DNA from: Planctomycetota bacterium
Lineage (GTDB): Bacteria > Planctomycetota > UBA11346
DNA length: 59,663 nucleotides
Reading direction: 5' to 3'
Assembly: GCA_013816485.1 (NCBI GenBank)
Contig: JACDEI010000032.1
Coordinates: forward strand, 1 to 59,663
The notes under the pieces are model-generated. The model ran no database searches. It was not told the DNA's origin and was given only the letters and a program-made list of their open reading frames with translations. The translations under genes were made by a program, and so were the position numbers. Every line of letters starts with the position of its first letter. The first letter of the stretch is position 1. Positions 17,033-26,199 of this stretch are shown in pieces.

Positions 17033-18826
17033 ATGCTGAATTTCCAACCGAAGAAACCTGTCAGGCCCGACGGATTCACGCTTGATCCGGTGGAACGTGA
17101 GCGTGCCAAAGGCCACCGTAGCCAGCGACGTCCGCTCCATCTGCTATTCATGGTCGGCGTGATCATTGCCACCTGCTACCTGATGTACGATTTCATGGAC
17201 GGGCTGCGCAATTCGTTGACGCCGGTCACCAATCGTCTGAATCAGGAACCCCCGCTGGAGGCGATGGTCAAACCGTCGATCGCCACGCTGCCCGCATTGC
17301 CAGAAGCAAAGGCCATCGCTGAGCATCGTGCCGGGACCAATCCCGCCACCGTGCCGCTGTGGATCGAGCAGCCCGATGCACCGACCATGGCGTGGATCGA
17401 GACCGTGCTGCAGCGGGATCGGGACACACCGCCGCTGCCACAGCGTGTCGAGGCGCGCGATCTGGTGATGCGCCGCGTGAAGGTCGGACAGAACCTGGTG
17501 GTCAGCGGAATGCTGGAGGACAGTCAGCCGGCACCGATTGGCGGCGCAGCGGAAGGGTATCAGCGTCTGCTGGTCGGGTTGTCCGATGGCCAGTACCTGG
17601 AAGTCCTCGCCCCCGAATCCGCCCGCGATCTCTTCATTGGCGATGAGGTGGTAGTGGTTGGTCGCTACCTTGGATTCGCCACCTTGCCGCCAGCGGAGAT
17701 ACAGCCGCCAGCGGAGATACAGCCGCCAGCGGAGATACAGCCGCCAGCGGAGATACAGCCGCCAGCGGAGATACAGCCGCCAGTCGAGGCTGCGCCGACC
17801 ACCACAGCACCAGCGGATGCAGGTGTCGCACCGACGGCTCCGGCGGCGGTTCCCGCTCGCACTGCGAAGGTGGTCCAAGTCCCCCTGATCGCTGCGCGCA
17901 TCGCGGCCAAGCCGGCAGTGCGACGTGAACAGGACAATCCCTACGTCATGCGCGGTGAGTGGAAGGTGCCGGAGGACATCTACCAGAATGTCGACGACGA
18001 CCTGCTGGTGGTGGAGACCCGTCCGTACTACTACACGCTTGGGCAGGTGCTGCTCGATCGCACATCGCAAGCCCAGACATCGGCGCCGGTCAGCAACGCC
18101 AATCAGATGGGCACGCAGATCCATCGTGAACCAACGAAATACCGAGGGCAGGAGTTCACGGTCCGGGGTCGGGTTTTCCACGCCTGGGAGGATCCCGGTG
18201 TCGCGCAAGACCAGCCCTTTGGCATCACCCGTGTCGTGCGGGTGATCATGTGGAGCGAGGACTGGGGCGACTGGGATGTCTACGAAGGCAAAGAACTGGT
18301 CACCAAGCGCAAACTCATCCTACGCGCCTTTGAACTCGCGGCGATCACTCACCAGCCGTTGCCGAAAACCGGCGAGGTCATCACTGCCACCGGCCGATTC
18401 CTGCGCATGCGTTCGATGGAGGTCAAACCCAATGTTGAGCGTGACAAACGCCTCGGCATCAATCGCGATAGCGGACGGGCGCATACCTTCCTGTTCGTCA
18501 CCGACCGCTTTACTGAGGTCCCGGTCAATCCGCAGTACGACTTCACCATTCTGGGCATCGTCTTCCTGGTGATCATCTGCGGACTCTGCGGGGCCCTTTT
18601 ATTGATGGCCCGCCGCGAAACGAAAAAAAAGGAAAAGGCATTCGAGTCGGTGCTGAAATTCCGTGAGACGCGACAGGCCCTGGCGCTCAAACGTAAGGCT
18701 TCCGGTGGCGCTGTAGCTACGCCATCATCGACGGAAGTGTCACCGACTGCACCGTCGCCGACGGCGCCATCCCCGACAGCACCGCCAACTGACACCTCGC
18801 CGATCGATCCACCCAAGGACACCTGA
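17033..18826 (+). CDS. Two-TM envelope protein with internal PPAEIQ minisatellite
   Basis: 597 residues. TM1 lies at about residues 36-53 (LHLLFMVGVIIATCYLMYDF) and TM2 at about 503-525 (FTILGIVFLVIICGLCGALLL), with a large domain between them and a Ser/Thr/Pro-rich tail. Two similar beta-rich segments (QNLVVSGMLED to VVVVGRYLGF, and GQEFTVRGRVFHAWEDPG to ATGRFLRM) look like OB-fold-type domains, the second near the membrane. Between them five exact 18-bp repeats encode PPAEIQ. I recognise no named family. It is the third gene of the kinase-propeller set and ends at a shared terminator. Confidence 0.7.
   Translation: MLNFQPKKPVRPDGFTLDPVERERAKGHRSQRRPLHLLFMVGVIIATCYLMYDFMDGLRNSLTPVTNRLNQEPPLEAMVKPSIATLPALPEAKAIAEHRAGTNPATVPLWIEQPDAPTMAWIETVLQRDRDTPPLPQRVEARDLVMRRVKVGQNLVVSGMLEDSQPAPIGGAAEGYQRLLVGLSDGQYLEVLAPESARDLFIGDEVVVVGRYLGFATLPPAEIQPPAEIQPPAEIQPPAEIQPPAEIQPPVEAAPTTTAPADAGVAPTAPAAVPARTAKVVQVPLIAARIAAKPAVRREQDNPYVMRGEWKVPEDIYQNVDDDLLVVETRPYYYTLGQVLLDRTSQAQTSAPVSNANQMGTQIHREPTKYRGQEFTVRGRVFHAWEDPGVAQDQPFGITRVVRVIMWSEDWGDWDVYEGKELVTKRKLILRAFELAAITHQPLPKTGEVITATGRFLRMRSMEVKPNVERDKRLGINRDSGRAHTFLFVTDRFTEVPVNPQYDFTILGIVFLVIICGLCGALLLMARRETKKKEKAFESVLKFRETRQALALKRKASGGAVATPSSTEVSPTAPSPTAPSPTAPPTDTSPIDPPKDT
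17687..17776 (+). repeat. 18-bp in-frame minisatellite x5
   Basis: Five identical copies of CCGCCAGCGGAGATACAG encode PPAEIQ, followed by a diverged sixth start. Because 18 is a multiple of 3, copy-number changes keep the reading frame and alter only the length of the linker between two folded domains. Confidence 0.95.
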
Positions 18827-18827
18827 A

Positions 18828-18858
18828 CGGCTGTCACAGGCAAACCTGTGCACAGCCG
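18828..18858. terminator. Bidirectional terminator hairpin between converging genes
   Basis: Arms CGGCTGTCACAGG and CCTGTGCACAGCCG with loop CAAA and one bulge. It sits in the 38-bp gap between the stop codons of the two-TM protein gene and the FliL-like gene. Confidence 0.75.
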
Positions 18859-18864
18859 GATGGT

Positions 18865-19755
18865 TTACGGTGCCGTACCCTTGGGTGCCTCAGCGGCATC
18901 AGGAAGGCCAGCTTCCATCTGCGGGATCAACACCGCATCCGGCGGAAAATCCGGAACTTTGGCGATGATCGCCGCCGTGATGCCGTCCTTGAGCGTGAGT
19001 TGATTCGGCTCGACGAATTGCGCCGCGGACAGGCCCTGGATGTGGCTGAGGATGGCGTCCTGGACCAGTGGCGCACGATCCTGCAGTTTCTGCGCCTGTA
19101 CCTGATCACGGAAGAACAAGGCGATGGTCAGGCTGAGCTGACGTTTGCCGGTTCCAGGCAGCGTGCGCACCAGGGTGAGCGGTGGCAGGCGGACCAGGAG
19201 TGGACCAGCGGTTGACGCCGGAGTTGTTGGCACGGCAGGGACACCAGGAGCCGCAGGCGCAGCCGTGGTGTTCGGCACCGCGTTCGTCGGCGTAGCCGGA
19301 TCGATCGCTCCTGGAGCAAGTGCAGTCGGCGCCTTGGCTGGCTCCGCCTGGTAGTCGAGCAGGTCGAGCAGCAACGCTTCGCGTTCCGGTCCACTGAAGG
19401 CGCTCGGCAACGCGGCCAGCGCATCCATCAGCGGTTCGCGTGCGAGCAAGGCGTTGATGAGCACCTCGCGGACGCGTTCATCTTCGGCTTTGGCGAAACG
19501 CGCCTTGGCATGTCGGGCGGCAATCAACATCAGCGCATCGAGATCGCGTTGGCGGTAGACGTAACGGCCCTCGGCGACGATCGCGGCGGTGGGATCGGGC
19601 AGCCGCGTGGTGGGGGCGGGCTCAACCGGCTTCTCGCTGGCGGTGGTCGCCGCAGCGTCAGTCGGTTTCACTTCCGGCTTCGTTTCCGGTTTTGCTTCGA
19701 CCGCGGTGAGCACACCGGACAACAGCAGGAGCACGGCGAGGGGGGCATGACGCAT
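18865..19755 (-). CDS. Secreted or anchored protein with FliL-like C-terminal domain
   Basis: 296 residues from the ATG at 19755, which opens a signal peptide (MRHAPLAVLLLLSGVLTAVEA). A Lys/Pro/Thr-rich stretch and a helical region follow, then a long Ala/Pro/Thr linker. The last 90 residues (LTIALFFRDQVQAQKL, then DRAPLVQDAILSHIQG, SAAQF and LKDGITAAIIAKV) match the pattern of the FliL periplasmic domain: a beta-strand with charged partners, then RxPxIRDxIxxxL, then a helix. FliL works at the flagellar motor, but no other flagellar gene is in view and the leader is not the usual single-TM anchor. It could be a stomatin-like or adhesion paralogue. Confidence 0.5.
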   Translation of the reverse strand: MRHAPLAVLLLLSGVLTAVEAKPETKPEVKPTDAAATTASEKPVEPAPTTRLPDPTAAIVAEGRYVYRQRDLDALMLIAARHAKARFAKAEDERVREVLINALLAREPLMDALAALPSAFSGPEREALLLDLLDYQAEPAKAPTALAPGAIDPATPTNAVPNTTAAPAAPGVPAVPTTPASTAGPLLVRLPPLTLVRTLPGTGKRQLSLTIALFFRDQVQAQKLQDRAPLVQDAILSHIQGLSAAQFVEPNQLTLKDGITAAIIAKVPDFPPDAVLIPQMEAGLPDAAEAPKGTAP

Positions 19756-19781
19756 GGCTGACCTCCGACGTAGGACGTTAG

Positions 19782-19805
19782 CCGTGGTCTGGATCTGGAC
19801 CACGG
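19782..19805 (-). terminator. Hairpin between mltA and the FliL-like gene
   Basis: Perfect 8-bp arms CCGTGGTC and GACCACGG with an 8-nt loop. Transcribed from the minus strand it falls 75 bp after the mltA stop codon and 27 bp before the FliL-like start. It may end the mltA transcript or limit read-through. Confidence 0.5.
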
Positions 19806-19879
19806 GAACTCTGTTGATGACCGACAAGCGGCTCAATGTCCAGGGGTCGCCACTGCGCGGTTTGTCCCGCGCTTTCCGC

Positions 19880-21094
19880 TCATTCCTTCAGCAGCAGGTA
19901 GTACAGGCGGCCTTCGGCGTACTGGTTGCCGGCCCGGCGTTCGGCTGCATCTCCCTGGCCCATGTAGAGATCGCAACGGCCGGCGGCGCGGATGCCGCCC
20001 CCGCTGTCCTGGTCCAGGCGCAGGCCGGCGTAGGAACCGCCGCGTCCGGCAGCGTCTGTCGCGCTGGTGATCGCCAGACAGGCGGCACCCGGCGGGAAGA
20101 TGCTTTTGTCGGTGGCGACCGAGACGTCGCTGGTCACCGGACGTCCCAGGCTGCCGTACGGACCACCTTTGGATTCCTTGAAGAACACGAAGCGCGGATT
20201 GCGGTTGGTGTACTGCGTCAGTTCATCCGGGTGGGCGCTGAAATAGGCGCGCACGGTGGCGAGCGACAGCTCCTCTTTGCGGATCTTGCCTTCGGTGACC
20301 AGGTCTTGCGCGATCGGATGGTACTGGTGGCCGTTGATGCCGCCGACACCGACCTCAACCAGCGTGCCGTCCTGCAGCGTGGCCTTGGCCGATCCTTGAA
20401 CCTCGACCACATAAGGATCGTAGGGCTCGCTGAAGTACAGCAGTTCGAGTCCTTTCAGTGCGCCGCTCGCTTCGAGTTCGGCGCGCGTCGGATACGGACG
20501 TGTGCCGCCATCGCTCAGACGCTGCTGGGCGACATCTTTCTCGTCGGCGCCCTTGATGAAGTCGGCCGGGACCTTGTAGATCGGATAACGATAGACCGCG
20601 CTCGGCGTGCGGCTGGCTTTCAGGATCGGCGTGAAGTAGCCGGTGAAGAGCACGGTGCCCTGCGCATCGCAGCCGACGCTCATCAGCGCGCGGAAGCGGC
20701 TCTTGAGCGCAGCGTTGAACTGCGCTTCGTCGTTGGTGTTTTCCAGCAGTTCGCTGAGCGCATGCAGGCTACGCGTCACCTGATCCTTGGTGATGCTGCC
20801 CACCGGATAACGGCGATTGGCGCTGGTGCTGCCCACACTCGGACTGTTGAGGTAACCGAGGCTGTGCCCGATCGCCTGCTGCAACTGCGCGCGGGTTTCG
20901 TTCGTCAGGCTCAGCGCCGGCAGGGTGTTGATGTCGACCTCGACCAGTGCCCGTTCACCGGCACCGAGTGGCTTGTTGTAATCTTTGGTCGGCTTCGGTT
21001 GCGGCGCCTGCGGCTTCTTCGCTCCGCGCATCTGGCACCCGCTGACGCCGATGGCGAGGAGTGCGATGAGGGGAAGGGACAGGAGGTTGCGCAT
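19880..21094 (-). CDS. mltA: Membrane-bound lytic murein transglycosylase A (MltA), lipoprotein
   Basis: 404 residues from the ATG at 21094. The leader MRNLLSLPLIALLAIGVSGC ends in a lipobox with Cys20. The MltA core begins near residue 115 and includes the FTGYFTPILKASRTPS motif and YPIYKVPADF. The C-terminal 3D domain has LRLDQDSGGGI and GRCDLYMGQGDAAERRAG, with the catalytic Asp in the usual place. The enzyme cleaves peptidoglycan glycan strands and leaves 1,6-anhydromuramic ends, so the organism evidently has a murein wall with an outer membrane. The gene shares its strand with the FliL-like gene downstream. Confidence 0.92.
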   Translation of the reverse strand: MRNLLSLPLIALLAIGVSGCQMRGAKKPQAPQPKPTKDYNKPLGAGERALVEVDINTLPALSLTNETRAQLQQAIGHSLGYLNSPSVGSTSANRRYPVGSITKDQVTRSLHALSELLENTNDEAQFNAALKSRFRALMSVGCDAQGTVLFTGYFTPILKASRTPSAVYRYPIYKVPADFIKGADEKDVAQQRLSDGGTRPYPTRAELEASGALKGLELLYFSEPYDPYVVEVQGSAKATLQDGTLVEVGVGGINGHQYHPIAQDLVTEGKIRKEELSLATVRAYFSAHPDELTQYTNRNPRFVFFKESKGGPYGSLGRPVTSDVSVATDKSIFPPGAACLAITSATDAAGRGGSYAGLRLDQDSGGGIRAAGRCDLYMGQGDAAERRAGNQYAEGRLYYLLLKE

Positions 21095-21204
21095 GGGCGC
21101 GGAGCATTGAGCGCGCGTTGCTGATCGCAACGTCGAGATGCGGCTCACCAGCGGAGCGGATGATCACAGCCGATCGCCCGGTCCTCAGCAAACCGCGCTG
21201 CGTT

Positions 21205-21651
21205 TCAACTCGTGCGCCCACCCAGCAGGATCCGCTGCATCGCGCTGCGTTGCGGACCGCTGACGAGATCGCTGAGCGTCAGTCGGTCGAGCGAGGCATA
21301 GAAAGCGGCAAGGGCCTCGGCGAGCGCGCGCTTGAGCGCGCAGCAACCGTTCAGCGGACAGGTGTTGGTCGCCGGATCGAAACACTCGACGATCGCCGAC
21401 TGGTCTTCGGTCTGGCGTACCAGGGCACCGAGACGGATGTCGCCGGGTTTGCGGCCAAGCCGCATGCCGCCGCCGCGCCCGCGCTGGGTCTCCAGGTAGC
21501 CTTGTTGGCCGAGGAACTGCACGATCTTCGACAAATGATGGCGTGAGATGCCGTAGGCCGCGGTGATCTCGTCGATCTGCACCGTGTCGTCCTTGAGCGC
21601 GGCATACATGAGGGTGCGCAGGGCGTAATCGCTGAAGAGACTGAGCTTCAT
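21205..21651 (-). CDS. nsrR: Rrf2-family regulator, NsrR-like nitric-oxide sensor
   Basis: 148 residues from the ATG at 21651 (MKLSLFSDYALRTLMYAAL). The winged-helix DNA-binding part includes EITAAYGISRHHLSKIVQFLGQQ and the wing RGRGGGMRLGRKPGDIRLG, where NsrR and IscR read DNA. Cysteines in ECFDPATNTCPLNGCCALK are spaced as the Fe-S ligands of NsrR. The family keeps NO-detoxification genes off until NO destroys the cluster. The divergent neighbour is a truncated haemoglobin, and an NsrR-like palindrome lies between the two genes, which supports the functional call. Confidence 0.85.
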   Translation of the reverse strand: MKLSLFSDYALRTLMYAALKDDTVQIDEITAAYGISRHHLSKIVQFLGQQGYLETQRGRGGGMRLGRKPGDIRLGALVRQTEDQSAIVECFDPATNTCPLNGCCALKRALAEALAAFYASLDRLTLSDLVSGPQRSAMQRILLGGRTS

Positions 21652-21709
21652 GGGACCCTTCCGCACGATCGGGGCAGGTGATTTTTCTCGGCAGACGACG
21701 CTTGCATAA

Positions 21710-21732
21710 AACATGCATTCACAATACATGTT
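21710..21732. promoter_or_regulatory. Predicted NsrR operator
   Basis: AACATGCATT, spacer CAC, AATACATGTT: a 10-3-10 inverted repeat with 9 of 10 pairs matching. Length and sequence resemble the enterobacterial NsrR site (AAGATGCATTT-type half-sites). It lies 58 bp from the regulator start and 48 bp from the haemoglobin start, so it could control both. Confidence 0.75.
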
Positions 21733-21780
21733 TACCAGCGACGATCCCGCCGCTCTTCAACCCCCACCCAGGACCTCGTC

Positions 21781-22371
21781 ATGAAGCGCCTCCTCGCCCT
21801 CGCTGCCGCCGTCACCCTGATGTTGTTTTGTGCCGGCCGACCGCTGTCGGCCGAAGACAAGAAGCCGGATGCTGCCGGTGTGAACACCGTCTGCCCGATC
21901 AGTGGCAAGCCGGCCGATCCGAAGATCACCGTGGTCTACGAAGGCGGCACCTATGCCTTCGCCGACGATGCCAGCCGCACCACCTTCAATGCGGCGCGCG
22001 AGAAGAGCCTCTACCACCGCCTGGGCGGCAAGACGGCGCTCGATGCGGTGGTCGAAGCGTTCTACGTCAAGGTGCTGGCTGATGCGCGCATCAAGCACCA
22101 CTTCGCAGACATCAATATGGACAAGCAGCGCCGCCGGCAGAAGGCCTTCCTGGCGGCGGCTTTCGGCGGTCCGACGCCCTGGACCGGCAAGGACTTGCGC
22201 AAGGCGCACGCCGACCTCGCGCTGACCGAGGCCGATTTCAATGCCGTGGCAGAAAACCTCGTCGCCACGCTCAAGGACTTCAACGTGAAGCAGGACCTGA
22301 TCGACGAGGTGGTGGCGATCGCGCTGAGCGTGAAGGACGAGGTGCTCAACAAGCCGAAGCCGGCGAAGTGA
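21781..22371 (+). CDS. Exported YHS domain-truncated haemoglobin fusion
   Basis: 196 residues. The signal peptide is MKRLLALAAAVTLMLFCAG, cut near LSA. Residues about 35-75 are a YHS-like metal-binding segment (VCPISGKPADPKITVVYEGGTYAF). Residues about 75-190 are a group-1 truncated haemoglobin: SLYHRLGGKTALDAVVEAFYVKVL, HHFADINMDKQRRRQKAFLAAAFGGP, and the KAHADLALTEADF segment with the proximal His. Truncated globins bind O2 or NO. Here export would put NO scavenging or sensing in the periplasm. The divergent NsrR-like gene and its operator 48 bp upstream suggest induction by NO. Confidence 0.88.
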   Translation: MKRLLALAAAVTLMLFCAGRPLSAEDKKPDAAGVNTVCPISGKPADPKITVVYEGGTYAFADDASRTTFNAAREKSLYHRLGGKTALDAVVEAFYVKVLADARIKHHFADINMDKQRRRQKAFLAAAFGGPTPWTGKDLRKAHADLALTEADFNAVAENLVATLKDFNVKQDLIDEVVAIALSVKDEVLNKPKPAK

Positions 22372-22477
22372 TGACGCCAGCGCCGGGGTCGACGGAACCA
22401 ACGTCGCTCCCGGCTGGGCTCTCTGGCGAGGTGGTCTTGGTTGTCTGCTCGATTTGACTCGGCTCGACGGCGGCGCG

Positions 22478-23371
22478 TCAGCGGCCGTAGCGGCCGAGCG
22501 CGTCCAGCAGCGCGGTCTCTACCGGCCACGGCTGACGACGCGGATCGCTCAGCGCGACGATCTGGCGCACCACCTTGATGTCGCTGAAGGGCCACGCCGC
22601 CAATTCGCCGCGGCGGGTCTCCTTGCGCACGCAGGGCTCGGGCAGGATCGCCAGACCCAGGCCAGCGAGTACCATGGCCTTGATCACCTCGGGGCTGTCG
22701 TGCTCCAGGGCGACCTTCAGTTCGATGCCGCGGTCGGCGAGCGCACGGTCGAGCAGGCGGCGCGTCACCGTGGTCGGCGGCAAAAGGATGAACTCCTCGT
22801 TGGTGTAGCTGTCGATCGCGCGGCTGCGGCTGCTGTGGTTGACCGGCAGGACCAGGACCAGTTCCTCATCCCACAGGCGTTTGCACGCCAAACCCGGCGG
22901 ATCGAACTCGACCGCGCACACCGCCATGTCGAGTTCCCCGCTGGCGACCATCTCGGGCAGACGGTCGCTGGTGCGGCAGATCAGGCGCAGGTTCACCCGG
23001 CGGTTGGCCAGCAAGTACGGACGCAGGATCGACGGCAGCGAGTTGACCGCGACCGATTCGCTCGCGCCCAGGCGCACGCGTCCGGCTGAGGTGCCGTTAG
23101 CCGCCGAGAGGTTGCTGGTGACGCGCGAGAGTTCTTCCAGCAGCGGGCCGGCGCGACCGACCAGTTCCTCGCCGCCGGAAGTCAGGCGCACCGCGCGACC
23201 GACACGCTCGAAGAGTTTGACGCCGAGGGCGCGCTCCAAGCCCATCACCTGACGGCTGAGCGCTGGCTGGCTGAGTTCAAGTTCGTGTGCCGCCTTGGTG
23301 AAGCTGCCCAGGCGCGCGACGGTGAGTGCCGCCAGCAACTGGTCGGTGGCGGGAAGCTGACCACGCATCAT
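22478..23371 (-). CDS. LysR-family transcriptional regulator
   Basis: 297 residues from the ATG at 23371 (MMRGQLPATDQLLAALTVARLGSF); an ATG one codon later is equally possible. The N-terminal winged helix shows the family signature SFTKAAHELELSQPALSRQVMGLERALGVKLFER. The C-terminal two-lobed sensor domain includes VRLGASESVAVNSLPSIL, GELDMAVCAVEFD and AMVLAGLGLAILPEPCV. No ligand can be predicted. It is divergent from the RNase R gene with about 300 bp between them, so its usual auto-regulated target is not obvious. Confidence 0.93.
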   Translation of the reverse strand: MMRGQLPATDQLLAALTVARLGSFTKAAHELELSQPALSRQVMGLERALGVKLFERVGRAVRLTSGGEELVGRAGPLLEELSRVTSNLSAANGTSAGRVRLGASESVAVNSLPSILRPYLLANRRVNLRLICRTSDRLPEMVASGELDMAVCAVEFDPPGLACKRLWDEELVLVLPVNHSSRSRAIDSYTNEEFILLPPTTVTRRLLDRALADRGIELKVALEHDSPEVIKAMVLAGLGLAILPEPCVRKETRRGELAAWPFSDIKVVRQIVALSDPRRQPWPVETALLDALGRYGR

Positions 23372-23482
23372 GGCTGCTGCCCGAGCGGATGCCCAGCCCG
23401 GCCAAGCCGGAACGGGAGGTTCATTATCATCGGCTTCGCCGGGCTGGGCGCTGTTGTTGCAGGGCTTCGCCCCGCACCCCAC

Positions 23483-23535
23483 GCACTACGCGCCGAAATT
23501 TCTTCGTATGGCAGGAAAATTCCGGCGCGTAGTGC
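23483..23535. repeat. Long inverted repeat between lysR and rnr
   Basis: Arms GCACTACGCGCCGAAATTT (23483-23501) and AAAATTCCGGCGCGTAGTGC (23516-23535) pair over about 18 bp with one bulge; the loop is about 14 nt. Short hairpins (GGCTTCGCC, GGGCTTCGCCCC) precede it. It lies 143 bp upstream of rnr and may be a regulatory RNA hairpin or a repeat element. Confidence 0.7.
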
Positions 23536-23677
23536 TACGGACGGACGCACGAAGAGAGTGGTGGGCATGGTCTCGTAGGCTGCCAACGCGGGTCGGACTG
23601 GGGACTGGACAGGAAGAAAGCGCCGCGTGTGCTGCGGCCTTCCGGTCCAGGACCGGCGATGGAAAGGTTGGGAAACG

Positions 23678-26197
23678 ATGGCCAAGCAGCGGGGAAAGTC
23701 CAGCGCGGCATCATCTGGAAAGTCCGGCGGAACCTCAACGGGACGGTTCAGCGCGGCATCATCAGGCAAGTCCGGCGGTGCCGCGGCAGGCAGATCCGGC
23801 GCTGGCGGCGCTGGGTGGTCGGCCAAGGACTTCGTGAAGAGCCGGCTCAAGCAGCCGTTGCGTGGTGCCCCATCCAGGGCGGCGCCAACGCCTGCGTCCG
23901 CCTCCGACATCGAGGCCCTGCTGGCCAAGCTCCAGGAGCTGCCCACCGGTGCGACCGCGACGCAGTTGGCGGTCGCCCTGGGCGGCACCATCCACGGTCG
24001 TGAACTCGGCGTGACGCTGCGCAAGCTGGTCGAACAGGGCCGCGTGCTCGAAGTACGTCCTGGGCGCTACCAGGTCTCCGGCACTGGCGGTGAGTTCTCG
24101 GTCATCCTCGAAGACGCCGAAGGCGACACCGGCGGCGTGTTGGCGAAGTTCCCCGACGGCCGCGTGCTGCCGGTAAACCCCAACTACCTCATCGGCGCCG
24201 GTCCCGGCGACGTGGTGCAGGCGATGGTCGGCGAAGATGAGCTAGTGCTCATCACCCGCATCTTGCGCCGCTCCGGCCGCGAAGTCGTCGGCACGGTGAA
24301 TTTCAAACCCGGTGGCATGGTGCTGGTGTGCGACAACCGCCGTGAAGGCGAGCTGCCGGTGCTCGGTACGTTCTCCGGTTTCAGCAACGCCTACCAGGCG
24401 GGCAAACGTGTGGTCGGCACCGTCGAGGTTGATCCCACCGGCGCGGCCGGCGTCCACCTGACGCGCATCCTCTCCGACGAATCGCCAGAGGTCGCCGACT
24501 TCCGCTATGTCTGCTTGGTACACGACCTGCCTGGGCAGTTCCCCAAGGAAGTCACCGATCAGGCCGCGGCGTACCAGGACAGCTTTCCGCTTGGCAATCG
24601 TGAAGATCTGCGCCAGAAGCTGGTCTACACCATCGATCCGGCGACAGCCAAGGATTTCGATGACGCCATCAGCCTGGAACAGGACGGCCAGGGCCGCTGG
24701 ATCCTGGGCGTGCACATCGCCGATGTCAGCCACTACGTCACGCAGCACTCGCCGCTCGATCAGGAGGCCGCGCAACGCGCGACCAGTTGCTACCTGATCA
24801 ACCGCGTGATCCCGATGCTGCCGGAGAACCTCTCCAACGGCCTGTGCAGCTTGGTGCCGCATCGCGATCGCTATTGCCTGTCGGCCTTCCTCACGCTCGA
24901 CAAGAACCTCAAACTGATCGACACGCGTCTGGCCGAAACCCTGATCAATTCGCGCCACCGCCTGACGTATGAAGAGGCGCTCGACGTGCTAGAAGGGCGT
25001 GCCGGTACCGAGAAGTGGCCGGCCGATCTCCTCGCCGTGGTCAAGCAGACCGGCGACGTTGCGCAGGGCCTGCGCCGTGCGCGTGAGAAATCCGGCGCGC
25101 TCAACCTCTTTTCGGTCGAGCATCGTTTCCAACTCGATGTCAACGGCGTGCCGTCGGGCATCGCGCACGAGACCACCGACATCTCGCACCAGCTCATCGA
25201 AGAGTGCATGCTGCTGGCCAACCGCGCGGTCGCATCGTGGCTGGAGAAGCACAAGACCCCGTGTGTCTACCGTATCCACGAAGAGCCGGACGCGGAGCGC
25301 ATCAAGCTCTTCGCCCACCTGCTGGAGGTCTACGGCCTCGACAGTTCGCGCATCCAGAACCGTTTTGGCCTGCAGAAGATGCTGTTCGATCTGGCTAAGG
25401 AACCGCCGGCCGCGCGTCTGGTGCTCAACCTGCTGTGCCTGCGTTCGTTCAAGAAGGCGGTCTACTCGATCGACAACATCGGCCACTACGCCCTGGCGTT
25501 CGAGTCGTACTGCCATTTCACCAGTCCGATCCGCCGTTATCCCGATCTGCTGGTCCACCGCTTGGTGAAGTGCACGCTCAGGCTCAAGGGTTACCACGAC
25601 ACCGAGCAGCGGCGCGGTTACCTCGATGCGCTGGCGCGCCAGTCGTCGAACCTCGAACAGCGTGCGGAGAACGCCGAACGCGACCTGCATGCGCGTAAGG
25701 CGACCCGGTACCTCGCGGCACGCATCGGCGAGGAGTTCGCTGGCGTCATTACCGGCGCGACGCCGGGTGGTCTGTCGGTGCAGCTCACCGAGACTGGCAT
25801 GGACGGCTTCGTCCCGCTGCGCGAACTGAAGGACGACTTCTACAACTATGACGCCGAGCGTTTCGCCCTGGTGGGCAAACGCAGTGGACGCGTGCTCGGC
25901 ATCGGCGAGGAGCTCACCGTGCTGGTGGCTTCAGCCGACATCGAACGCAGCGACGTGGTGCTTGGTTTGGTGAGCCGCCAGCCGCTTACCCGTCGCATCC
26001 AGGCGGACGGTGAAAGCACACGTTTCACCGCCGGCAAGAAAAACGAGCCGCGGCAACCTGCGCGCAAGGAACCGCCCAAGCGTCAGGAACACGACAGCAA
26101 ACATGCCGCACGCTTGGCCAAACAGCAGGCGAAGCGCGAGGAGCGCAAGGAGCGTCGCCTCGAACGGCTGGCGAAGGAGAAGCGCAAAAGTCGGTAG
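23678..26197 (+). CDS. rnr: Ribonuclease R (RNase II/RNB family exoribonuclease)
   Basis: 839 residues from the ATG at 23678. It degrades structured RNA 3' to 5'. A Ser/Gly/Lys-rich low-complexity N terminus of about 65 residues is unusual. It is followed by a winged helix (GATATQLAVALGGTIHGRELG), cold-shock domains, and the RNB core with DPATAKDFDDAIS at about 319-331, whose Asp residues hold the catalytic Mg. Further motifs are RYCLSAFLTLD, PCVYRIHEEPD, and the AFESYCHFTSPIRRYPDLLVHR signature. An S1 domain (ARIGEEFAGVITGATPGGLSV) and a Lys/Arg-rich tail end it. The tail is typical of RNase R and absent from RNase II. Confidence 0.95.
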   Translation: MAKQRGKSSAASSGKSGGTSTGRFSAASSGKSGGAAAGRSGAGGAGWSAKDFVKSRLKQPLRGAPSRAAPTPASASDIEALLAKLQELPTGATATQLAVALGGTIHGRELGVTLRKLVEQGRVLEVRPGRYQVSGTGGEFSVILEDAEGDTGGVLAKFPDGRVLPVNPNYLIGAGPGDVVQAMVGEDELVLITRILRRSGREVVGTVNFKPGGMVLVCDNRREGELPVLGTFSGFSNAYQAGKRVVGTVEVDPTGAAGVHLTRILSDESPEVADFRYVCLVHDLPGQFPKEVTDQAAAYQDSFPLGNREDLRQKLVYTIDPATAKDFDDAISLEQDGQGRWILGVHIADVSHYVTQHSPLDQEAAQRATSCYLINRVIPMLPENLSNGLCSLVPHRDRYCLSAFLTLDKNLKLIDTRLAETLINSRHRLTYEEALDVLEGRAGTEKWPADLLAVVKQTGDVAQGLRRAREKSGALNLFSVEHRFQLDVNGVPSGIAHETTDISHQLIEECMLLANRAVASWLEKHKTPCVYRIHEEPDAERIKLFAHLLEVYGLDSSRIQNRFGLQKMLFDLAKEPPAARLVLNLLCLRSFKKAVYSIDNIGHYALAFESYCHFTSPIRRYPDLLVHRLVKCTLRLKGYHDTEQRRGYLDALARQSSNLEQRAENAERDLHARKATRYLAARIGEEFAGVITGATPGGLSVQLTETGMDGFVPLRELKDDFYNYDAERFALVGKRSGRVLGIGEELTVLVASADIERSDVVLGLVSRQPLTRRIQADGESTRFTAGKKNEPRQPARKEPPKRQEHDSKHAARLAKQQAKREERKERRLERLAKEKRKSR

Positions 26198-26199
26198 CT

